Source: CANGYM01 sp044235825 (GTDB lineage Bacteria > Pseudomonadota > Alphaproteobacteria > JAJTHO01 > CANGYM01). Taken from it: a DNA stretch of 7,497 nucleotides. The stretch covers positions 1 to 7,497 of the forward strand of contig JBIIHL010000058.1 of the NCBI GenBank assembly GCA_044235825.1, read 5' to 3'. A program made the position numbers and the translations under genes. The notes beneath the pieces are model-generated. The model was not told where the DNA came from. It saw only the letters and a list, made by a program, of their open reading frames with translations, and did not search any database. Below are positions 1 through 4,968 of the stretch, one piece after another. The number at the start of each line of letters is the position of its first letter. Within the stretch, counting starts at the first letter, position 1.

Positions 1-38
1 TAGGTCTCCTCAACATCAAAAAATGTCCCCATGATCAT
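1..38 (-). CDS. Start of an unidentified leftward gene, cut by the window edge
   Basis: Reading leftward from position 38 gives an open frame to the window edge beginning M-I-M-G-T-F-F-D-V-E-E-T. The first ATG is at 36-38 and a second in-frame ATG at 30-32. A run of five G lies about seven bases upstream of the first ATG and could act as a ribosome binding site. A TATAAT-type box about 90 bases upstream (130-135) supports a transcription start for this gene. Only about 12 residues are visible, so no family can be named. The main doubt is that so short a frame can be open by chance. Confidence 0.4.
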   Translation of the reverse strand, partial: MIMGTFFDVEET

Positions 39-129
39 GGCAAGCCCCCAAAATACCCTGAAACTCACCCAAACTAACCCATACACAACACAAAATCAAA
101 ACTTAGATAGGGTTTTTAGAGGTGCCCAC

Positions 130-158
130 ATTATACTTTTTTTTAAACGCCACAATGG
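130..158 (-). promoter_or_regulatory. Candidate promoter for the leftward gene at the left edge
   Basis: On the minus strand a perfect TATAAT (130-135) is preceded by a 17-base spacer containing a run of eight A, with CCATTG (153-158) at the -35 position. The -35 match is poor, but the consensus -10 box and the A-tract make a promoter plausible. It lies between the nadC stop codon and the ATG at position 38, giving a leader of about 85 bases. The rest of the 39-199 gap is AT-rich with no other feature that I can support. Confidence 0.4.
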
Positions 159-199
159 AACGGCCCCTGAACGCTTTTTCGCCTTTTTAACCAATGCCT

Positions 200-1042
200 C
201 TATGATTGATCCAATCCCAAATCCACAGCGTCTGGGTTCATGGTGATGGCACTGGTGGAGATGTAATCAACGCCGGTTTGGGCGTAAGCCCCTAATGTTT
301 CCAAGGTGATGCCGCCCGAGGCCTCTGTGGTGGCTCTTTGATCGACAAAGGACACAGCCAAGCGCAGGGCTTCGGGGGACATATTGTCCAGCAACAGATG
401 ATCCACCCCAGCGGCCAACGCGGTTTTGATATCATTCATGGTATCGCATTCATAAATCAAAGGCAGGTGGGGGTGATTCTGACGCAGCTTGGCCACGGTT
501 GCCGGAACATCCTGCAAAAAGCCGCGGTGATTATCCTTAATCATAATTCCATCATACAGACCCCTACGGTGATTCACAGCCCCCCCCATTTGGGCCGCAT
601 ATTTGGATACGGCCCGCAAAGCCGGCCATGTTTTTCGGGTATCTAAGAGCTGGGTGGAAAACCCCTCAAGGGCCTGAACATATCGCCGCGTTGTGGTGGC
701 AATGCCGCAACTGACGTACAAAAGATTCAGCGCAATACGCTCGTAGGTCAGAATATGACGGGCCGATCCTGTCAGGGTGGCCAGCGATGTTCCCGCATCC
801 ACCCTGCTCCCCTCTGCCACATCCACGCGCACAGTGATGTTGGCCCCCACGCGGGAAAAAAAAACCTCCAGCCAAGGCAAACCCGCCACCACCAAGGGGC
901 TGCGGGCCATCAGATGGGCCGTCATCACTGCATTTTCAGGGACACACCCCAACGTTGTGATATCGCCAGAGCCAACATCCTCGGCCACCGCCGCATCCAT
1001 CAAACGCCAAAGATCCGGCAGGATAGAGGAAATCGTCATCAT
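200..1042 (-). CDS. nadC: Nicotinate-nucleotide pyrophosphorylase, carboxylating (quinolinate phosphoribosyltransferase)
   Basis: This cytosolic enzyme converts quinolinate and PRPP to nicotinate mononucleotide, CO2 and pyrophosphate in de novo NAD synthesis. The 280-residue length is typical of NadC. Family motifs appear in order: EDVGSGDITT near residues 21-30, DTRKT at about 134-138, NHRRGL at 157-162, IKDNH at 168-172, the ECD acid cluster near 198-200, LDNM at 218-221 and EASGGI at 240-245. These cover the phosphoribosyl- and quinolinate-binding residues, so the enzyme looks intact. The frame stays open upstream to a TTG at 1096, but the paired ATG ATG at 1037-1042 fits the family's usual N-terminus, so I start there. 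The ribosome binding site is weak. It lies 75 bases downstream of yggS on the same strand and is probably co-transcribed. Neither nadA nor nadB is in the window. The codons for Met-Gly-Gly-Ala contain a run of eight G (580-587). Confidence 0.95.
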   Translation of the reverse strand: MMTISSILPDLWRLMDAAVAEDVGSGDITTLGCVPENAVMTAHLMARSPLVVAGLPWLEVFFSRVGANITVRVDVAEGSRVDAGTSLATLTGSARHILTYERIALNLLYVSCGIATTTRRYVQALEGFSTQLLDTRKTWPALRAVSKYAAQMGGAVNHRRGLYDGIMIKDNHRGFLQDVPATVAKLRQNHPHLPLIYECDTMNDIKTALAAGVDHLLLDNMSPEALRLAVSFVDQRATTEASGGITLETLGAYAQTGVDYISTSAITMNPDAVDLGLDQS

Positions 1043-1117
1043 GCACGCCTGATTAAGCCTTATCAAAAAACCAGTCTCTTTGGATAAAGGGGCCAAACCC
1101 TTCTGTCAAAGGAATCC

Positions 1118-1780
1118 TCAATCCCCCGCGAAAAGGGCTCTTCCCAGACGGATCATGGTGGATCCGGCGGTTAGGGCGGCGGGGTAATCTTCGCTCATCC
1201 CCATGGACAGTTCAGGCAGGTTATGGGCCTTGGCCAAGGCCGCTAACGTGTGAAAAAACGGCAGGGGGTCTTGGTCCACAGGGGGTAGGGTCATCAGCCC
1301 CATAATTATTAACCCATGGTCTTGACAGACTTTAAGAAAATCGGGTAGAGTTTCTCTTAGGATCCCCCCTTTTTGACTTTCCCCCCCAAGGTTCACCTGC
1401 ACCAACAGGCGGGGCAGTTTTGCATTGTGGTGATCCCTGAGATCAGCCAGCTGTTCCACCAGTTTCACGCGGTCCAGCGTATGAATCACATCGCAGTGTT
1501 CAACAATGCTGGGGAGTTTTTTACTCTGAATCTGACCAATAAAATGGACGGTGACATCAGGATAGAGGGCTTTGGAATTCTGCCAGTGCTGCAGCATATC
1601 CTGCTGCCGGTTTTCGCCAAAATGGCGGATGCCGGCGTCATAGGCGGCCTTGATGGCCTGAGGGGGCTGGTGTTTGCAGGCGGCAATCAGAATCGGTATG
1701 GGGCGGGGGGGGTGGCCAAGGGCCTTCATATCCTGCATAATGCCCTGATACTTTGCCGCCAAAGAAGAATGTTCAACCAT
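1118..1780 (-). CDS. yggS: YggS-family pyridoxal-phosphate-binding protein (PLP homeostasis protein)
   Basis: This is a single-domain, alanine-racemase-like TIM barrel that binds PLP and takes part in vitamin B6 homeostasis in the cytosol, without known racemase activity. The 220-residue length fits. The PLP lysine is K36 in AACKHQ. Other motifs are FGENRQQ (54-60), HFIGQIQSKK (79-88), QVNLGGESQKGG (128-139), GLMTLPP (161-167), LSMGMSEDY (191-199) and GSTMIRLGRALF (206-217). The usual GHLQ is GQIQ here. The open frame extends upstream to 1966, but that extension is basic and unlike the family. The ATG at 1778-1780 has AGGGGG six bases upstream, so I start there. The ATG shares CATG with the start of the opposite-strand gene at 1779, so each gene's ribosome binding site lies inside the other's coding sequence. 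It probably forms an operon with nadC. Confidence 0.95.
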   Translation of the reverse strand: MVEHSSLAAKYQGIMQDMKALGHPPRPIPILIAACKHQPPQAIKAAYDAGIRHFGENRQQDMLQHWQNSKALYPDVTVHFIGQIQSKKLPSIVEHCDVIHTLDRVKLVEQLADLRDHHNAKLPRLLVQVNLGGESQKGGILRETLPDFLKVCQDHGLIIMGLMTLPPVDQDPLPFFHTLAALAKAHNLPELSMGMSEDYPAALTAGSTMIRLGRALFAGD

Positions 1781-2336
1781 GAAGCGCCCCCTGCCCTGTG
1801 TGTTTTGGTTATGGGACGATGATCGTCCGCAAGATATCGAGGCCGTGCTGCCCGCCCTGCCCCGCCGAAGTGGTTTGATTTTACGCAGCCGCGGGTGTTT
1901 AAAACCCCTGAAAGACAGGGTGGAAAAAACCCGCCCGTGGCGGAGACACCATAGCGTTTTTGTCACAGGAACGCCAGATTATCATGCCCACGGAATTCAT
2001 GTGCGGGAGAAAGAGCGCCCTGCCCTGCCCCTGCGCCGTTTGCGCCAGCGGTTTTTGATCACCGTGTCCTGCCACAGCCTCAGCAGCTTGCTACGCCAAA
2101 ACAAACGCCCCGTTCATGGCATTGTGGTCAGTCCTGTGTTTGCCACGGCCAGCCACCCAGGGGCGCGGCCTCTGGGGATTTACACGCTGCGCAAAATGAT
2201 GCGGGTGGCCCAAAAACCCCTGATCGTCATGGGCGGCATCACCCCATCAACACGCCGCCTGCTGGGCCATCCCCCCCGCTGGGCGGGGGTTTCGGGGCAT
2301 GGGCAAGGAACATCACAAAACCGTAAAGACCCCTAA
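1779..2336 (+). CDS. Thiamine phosphate synthase (ThiE/TenI) family protein, divergent
   Basis: ThiE joins the pyrimidine and thiazole phosphates to give thiamine phosphate in the cytosol. The 185 residues resemble a shortened (ba)8 barrel of this family. The N-terminus matches a common start with a short strand and acidic loop (VFWLWDDDRP). SPVFATASHPGARPLG at about 118-133 is the phosphate-side loop in the form seen in alphaproteobacterial ThiE-like proteins, and VMGGITPSTRRLL at about 150-162 is the late phosphate-binding strand. The classical Thr-x-Thr-Lys is replaced by ATASH, and the Asn-Asp/Mg-binding region around 60-75 is weak. It may therefore be a paralogue with altered activity. 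The ATG at 1779 overlaps the yggS start codon on the other strand. A purine stretch (AAAGAAGAA) about ten bases upstream may serve as ribosome binding site. No other thiamine genes are visible. The family call is fairly secure, the activity less so. Confidence 0.75.
   Translation: MKRPLPCVFWLWDDDRPQDIEAVLPALPRRSGLILRSRGCLKPLKDRVEKTRPWRRHHSVFVTGTPDYHAHGIHVREKERPALPLRRLRQRFLITVSCHSLSSLLRQNKRPVHGIVVSPVFATASHPGARPLGIYTLRKMMRVAQKPLIVMGGITPSTRRLLGHPPRWAGVSGHGQGTSQNRKDP
1787..1792 (-). promoter_or_regulatory. Ribosome binding site of yggS inside the opposing gene
   Basis: The minus strand reads AGGGGG six bases before the yggS ATG. This decides the yggS start against the longer open frame. The site lies within codons 3 to 5 of the rightward ThiE-like gene. 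Confidence 0.6.
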
Positions 2337-2393
2337 AAAAACCTTAAATCCCTCACAACCCCTAGGCCTCAAAAAAAGGGATTGGTTTTCCCC

Positions 2394-3035
2394 CTACCCC
2401 CCCAACGAAAAATCCCGTCCATCATACCGCATGACGCGGCGGCCGGCTGTGGGCAGTTTCAGGGTGTTTTTCCGCTTGGCCTCCTCAAAGGCCCCGGGCA
2501 CCACGTGCAGGAAAAAACGAAGAAAGCCGTTGCTGCTGACGATGATTACGTGACGGGGGGGCTGGGGCAGGGCCTGACAATCTTGGCCCAAATCCTGTAA
2601 AAAATCCCGAATGCGCCGCATGATGGTGGATTCGGTATCCCCCCAAGCCCCCTGATCAGCCTTGGGAAACAGGGCGTCCTTTTGCCAGGCATCCAAAACA
2701 TGCTGGCCGAAACGATCCGCGATCTCTTCGCTGCTCAGGCCGCCCCATTGGCCATAATCCAGCTCGTCCAGATGACTGTGGGCGATGACGGGGCACGCAG
2801 GGGCCAGATGGTTTTGCAGGATAAAGGCAAAATCCCGAGTGCGCTGCAAACTGCTGCAATAAATCAGATCAGGGGTCACGTCTTCGTTTTTCAGGGTCTG
2901 GGCCAGATCCTCGGCCTGGGTCCTTCCCGATGGGGCCAGGGGCAAATCCTGTCCGCGCCCTACCCACACCACGGGCTCCCCTGGGGAAAAGGTATTGCCA
3001 TGACGGCAAAGATGAAGCGTAAGCGGGGGAAGCAT
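2394..3035 (-). CDS. Histidine phosphatase (phosphoglycerate-mutase-like) family protein with an atypical second catalytic motif
   Basis: Members of this superfamily transfer or hydrolyse phosphate through a phosphohistidine. At 213 residues the size is normal for a GpmB/CobC-type member. The N-terminal catalytic motif is intact (L-C-R-H-G-N-T, His12). CSSLQRTRDFA (60-70) supplies the phosphate-pocket arginines, and DELDYGQWGG (90-99) supplies the general-acid glutamate E91. The C-terminal strand normally carrying Ser-His-Gly-Gly reads VSSNGFLRF (166-174), placing Ser168 at the second histidine. I recall related bacterial proteins with a TSNG version and a following K-L-x-T segment, as here (KLPTAG), so this may be a subfamily rather than a dead enzyme. 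The substrate is unknown. The frame extends upstream to a TTG at 3068 through a Phe/Leu-rich, T-run stretch, so I prefer the ATG at 3033-3035. It starts 41 bases after the tRNA-Glu on the same strand and converges with the ThiE-like gene. Confidence 0.85.
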   Translation of the reverse strand: MLPPLTLHLCRHGNTFSPGEPVVWVGRGQDLPLAPSGRTQAEDLAQTLKNEDVTPDLIYCSSLQRTRDFAFILQNHLAPACPVIAHSHLDELDYGQWGGLSSEEIADRFGQHVLDAWQKDALFPKADQGAWGDTESTIMRRIRDFLQDLGQDCQALPQPPRHVIIVSSNGFLRFFLHVVPGAFEEAKRKNTLKLPTAGRRVMRYDGRDFSLGG

Positions 3036-3076
3036 AAACAGGGGAATGCGTAAAAAAAGAAAAAACAAAAAAGTGA

Positions 3077-3152
3077 TGGCGTCCCCAAGGGGATTCGAAC
3101 CCCTGCTGCCGCCGTGAAAGGGCGGTGTCCTGGGCCTCTAGACGATGGGGAC
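3077..3152 (-). tRNA. trnE: tRNA-Glu (anticodon UUC) with encoded CCA
   Basis: The 76-base minus-strand sequence folds as a full cloverleaf. The acceptor stem GTCCCCA (3146-3152) pairs perfectly with TGGGGAC (3081-3087), followed by discriminator G and CCA (3077-3079). The anticodon arm has loop CTTTCAC (3114-3120), giving anticodon TTC (3116-3118) for Glu. The T arm carries GGTTCGAATCC. A T-rich stretch follows the 3' end (3040-3070) without a clear hairpin, so readthrough into the phosphatase gene is possible. Confidence 0.97.
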
Positions 3153-3170
3153 TAGGGGCAAAGTGAGAAC

Positions 3171-3199
3171 CTTATACGAAATACGTGTGGGAAGATCAA
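3171..3199 (-). promoter_or_regulatory. Promoter of tRNA-Glu
   Basis: On the minus strand TTGATC (3194-3199) and TATAAG (3171-3176) are separated by exactly 17 bases. The -10 box ends 18 bases before the mature tRNA 5' end, so transcription would start about 10 bases upstream of the tRNA. The match and the position are typical of a sigma70-type stable RNA promoter. Confidence 0.7.
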
Positions 3200-3250
3200 G
3201 ATGATTTTCTAGGTGTGTTTTACCCTGTTCTATGCTATAAAATTTTAGGG

Positions 3251-3287
3251 TGGGCTTTGTGAAAAATGATCAAAATGATTAAGCCCA
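3251..3287. repeat. Inverted repeat enclosing a tandem 9-bp repeat; candidate operator upstream of the two-gene module
   Basis: TGGGCTT (3251-3257) and AAGCCCA (3281-3287) form a perfect 7-bp inverted repeat. Between them AAAATGAT occurs twice (3263-3270 and 3272-3279) at a 9-base period, and the first copy spans a TGATCA palindrome. It lies in the 254-base intergenic stretch between the divergent tRNA-Glu and the gene at 3407. An operator for the rightward genes is possible. I see no convincing -35/-10 pair for those genes. Confidence 0.4.
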
Positions 3288-3406
3288 ATGTAGCGATTTC
3301 TTAGTGGTGGAGAGCGATACACGAAAAACAATTGCTTGGAAAGCACGCGGAAGTTGGGGCAAAAAAACACAAGAAATTTTCACTATTTGTTGGGAGTTAA
3401 TGTGGT

Positions 3407-3856
3407 ATGAACAGACAGGAATTTGAGTCCCTCAGAGATTTACCCAACAAAACGATTGAAGGTGATATTGTTTTCACTCAACCACGTGATACCCCAATTG
3501 TTTTTGTCGCTGCTAAAATACCGATTATAAGTACGGGGTGTATCAAGTCTTATCTTGATATTCGTTATAATGCTGAAATCGACCGCTGTTGTTTTAATGT
3601 AACGATAGAAGGTACAGGGCAGGTTTGCCGATTGGAACACAACGCAAACAATCATGGAAAAGCAGGTCGTGACCATAAACATAGCTTGCAAACTGAGGAG
3701 TGCCCTATGCGCAATCTGCCGCATGCAGATGATTTTGCGGGGTTACAGGACAAAACGCCAAAAGAGATTTTCAAGATTTTTTGTAAAGCCGCCAGCATCA
3801 ACCACCAGGGATCTTTTCACGAGCCTTGGATAGTGTCAGGAAGGAAAAAATTATGA
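3407..3856 (+). CDS. Uncharacterised His/Cys-rich protein, possibly DUF6978-like, first gene of a coupled pair
   Basis: The function is not known. The 149-residue soluble protein has no signal peptide or membrane segment. It has a strand-rich N-terminal half and a central segment with charged and His residues: R75, E77 and H78, then H83, then D89-H90-K91-H92, then E97. A helical tail follows (EIFKIFCKAASI, 120-131). The spacing R-x-[DE]-H...H...HxH...E...A resembles what I remember of DUF6978, a family of unknown function. This is recollection, not a search result. The cluster could bind metal or be a hydrolase-like site, but nothing proves this. GGGAG lies about ten bases upstream of the ATG. 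The stop codon overlaps the next gene's start (ATGA, 3853-3856), so translation is probably coupled. Base composition is clearly lower in GC than nadC or the exonuclease gene, which suggests acquisition by transfer. Confidence 0.75.
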   Translation: MNRQEFESLRDLPNKTIEGDIVFTQPRDTPIVFVAAKIPIISTGCIKSYLDIRYNAEIDRCCFNVTIEGTGQVCRLEHNANNHGKAGRDHKHSLQTEECPMRNLPHADDFAGLQDKTPKEIFKIFCKAASINHQGSFHEPWIVSGRKKL

Positions 3857-4650
3857 TCCTTACACCAGACGATATTAAACGACGGGTTGACGCCAGTTCA
3901 CTCATCATGGCCATTGATACCATTAAGAACGGGCATATCCGCATTCAAACCACATTTCAATATCCTGAAACCTCTTATATCGACGTTTACATTAAGCAAA
4001 ACCTGCAACCTCCCTTGCCATCGCTGGATGCTCAAAAAATTACTCTGACCGATTTTGGGAGCAGCTTGATGTTTTTGCTAGATTATCAGATTAATCCTTT
4101 TCGCTCCCCCTCTAATCGCAAAAGAATGGAGCACATTAAAGAAAGTTATGGTGTTGTTTTTCGTGAAGGAGCCATTGAGTGTGACGTTTCCTTGGATTCC
4201 CTTATTGAGGGCATTATTCGTTTGGCACAGGCCTGCTTGATATTTACAGGCTTAATGTTTACAAAAAGACTTAGCCTAAGCACGGATTTCAGTCAGAACG
4301 TTGAGGATATCATTGCAGATTGTGAAATTGAATATGAAACGGATGGGAAAATTTTGACCAGAACAGGCAATGTAATCGTTGTGGATTTTTTGACTAAAGG
4401 AAACCGTACCCAATCAGGGATTATGGCACTTTCCAGCAGTAATGAACATTATGCCCATCAACGCGCTAATGAAATATTCGCCCGTTGGGATGACATTTTA
4501 ACGTTATCTAATTGGGATGGTCAAAAAATTACGATTGTGGATGAAAAAAGCAATATCCGCGAGGACGACCTGAACCGGATTGAGCGGAAAAGTCAACTTG
4601 TGTTTGCCTCAGATACCAAAACATTCTCCGATTTATTAAAAGCGGGTTAA
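3853..4650 (+). CDS. DUF1828 (and perhaps DUF1829) domain protein, second gene of a coupled pair
   Basis: This 265-residue soluble protein is of unknown function. Residues about 28-135 fit the DUF1828 pattern: a strand pair with SYIDVYI (41-47), the LTDFGSSLMFLL signature (65-76), and a helical run ending LIEGIIRLAQACLIFTGL (117-134). The C-terminal half has an IVVDFLTKG strand (175-183), a helix near HYAHQRANEIFARW (199-212) and WDGQKITIVDE (221-231), which recalls the DUF1829 domain often joined to DUF1828. I chose the ATG at 3853 because AGGAAGGA lies about eight bases upstream and the ATG forms an ATGA overlap with the previous stop. A longer frame from a TTG at 3826 would overlap that gene by 30 bases. 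GC content is low like its partner's. The gene ends 17 bases before the palindromic element. The pairing suggests the two proteins work together, but whether as a toxin-antitoxin, defence or other unit is unknown. Confidence 0.8.
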   Translation: MILTPDDIKRRVDASSLIMAIDTIKNGHIRIQTTFQYPETSYIDVYIKQNLQPPLPSLDAQKITLTDFGSSLMFLLDYQINPFRSPSNRKRMEHIKESYGVVFREGAIECDVSLDSLIEGIIRLAQACLIFTGLMFTKRLSLSTDFSQNVEDIIADCEIEYETDGKILTRTGNVIVVDFLTKGNRTQSGIMALSSSNEHYAHQRANEIFARWDDILTLSNWDGQKITIVDEKSNIREDDLNRIERKSQLVFASDTKTFSDLLKAG

Positions 4651-4667
4651 CATGCCAACACCCAAAC

Positions 4668-4950
4668 AACACCCTACGCTCTCACTCACCCCCCATGCCC
4701 CAACCCCCCCGCCCAGCGAGCGGGGCGGCCCAGAACGCGGCGGGACGGGCCGGTTTTCTTTTTGTTTCAAGGGGCGGGGCGGAAAAAATACCGCAAGGTG
4801 AGGCCTCGATAGAGGCTGAGCCGAGGATGATTTTTTCCGCAACGGCGAAGCGGACCCCTTGAAACAAAAAGAAAAATGTGGGGGCGGGAGCCGCGTTCGT
4901 CCACCAAAGAAAAGGCCCACCCAACCGGCTTTTTGAGCGTGTAGGGTGTT
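4668..4950. repeat. Nested inverted-repeat element (MITE-like or dispersed palindromic repeat), non-coding
   Basis: This GC-rich, gene-free stretch lies between two convergent genes. It has nested arms. The outer arm AACACCCTACGCTC (4668-4681) matches the reverse complement of 4935-4950 apart from two inserted bases. GAACGCGGC (4733-4741) pairs with 4890-4898. A perfect 21-bp pair is 4754-4774 with 4855-4875. GCGGAAAAAAT (4779-4789) pairs with 4830-4840. The tip is GCCTC (4803-4807) with GAGGC (4812-4816) around a GATA loop. A separate hairpin CCGCCC/GGGCGG lies at 4709-4728. Open frames across it look like by-products of the palindrome: biased composition and no recognisable domain. No clear target-site duplication flanks the outer arms. 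Its form suggests a mobile or dispersed intergenic repeat. No second copy is in the window. Confidence 0.75.
4754..4875. terminator. Long hairpin core of the repeat, possible bidirectional terminator
   Basis: The perfect 21-bp arms 4754-4774 and 4855-4875 begin with a run of T and end with a run of A, so a transcript from either side would carry a U-tract next to a strong hairpin. An internal loop of 4 and 14 bases separates this stem from the 11-bp stem 4779-4789/4830-4840. The position between the stop codons of two convergent genes (4650 and 4969) suits termination for both. The loop is far longer than in a standard intrinsic terminator, so this role is inferred. Confidence 0.4.
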
Positions 4951-4968
4951 TTCAATATCCCAAAAAAC

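Noticed and set aside
338..1087. Plus-strand open frames opposite nadC
   Set aside because: They are mirror frames of a well-supported gene and show no protein-like motifs.
1373..1822. Plus-strand 149-codon frame opposite yggS
   Set aside because: yggS motifs on the other strand are complete, so this frame is a shadow.
2347..2383. AATCCC/GGGATT inverted repeat between the convergent ThiE-like and phosphatase genes as a terminator
   Set aside because: The stem is only six base pairs with a 25-base loop and no proper T-run follows, so I do not call it a terminator.
3077..3406. tRNA-Glu as attachment site of an integrated island carrying the 3407-4650 module
   Set aside because: Integration usually uses the 3' end of a tRNA gene, but here the module lies on the 5' side. 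I see no integrase and no duplicated tRNA 3' fragment.
4636..4955. Overlapping minus-strand open frames of 62 to 94 codons in the palindromic region
   Set aside because: They run through the nested inverted repeats in three frames, have strongly biased composition and no plausible domain or ribosome binding site. They are better explained as by-products of the repeat.
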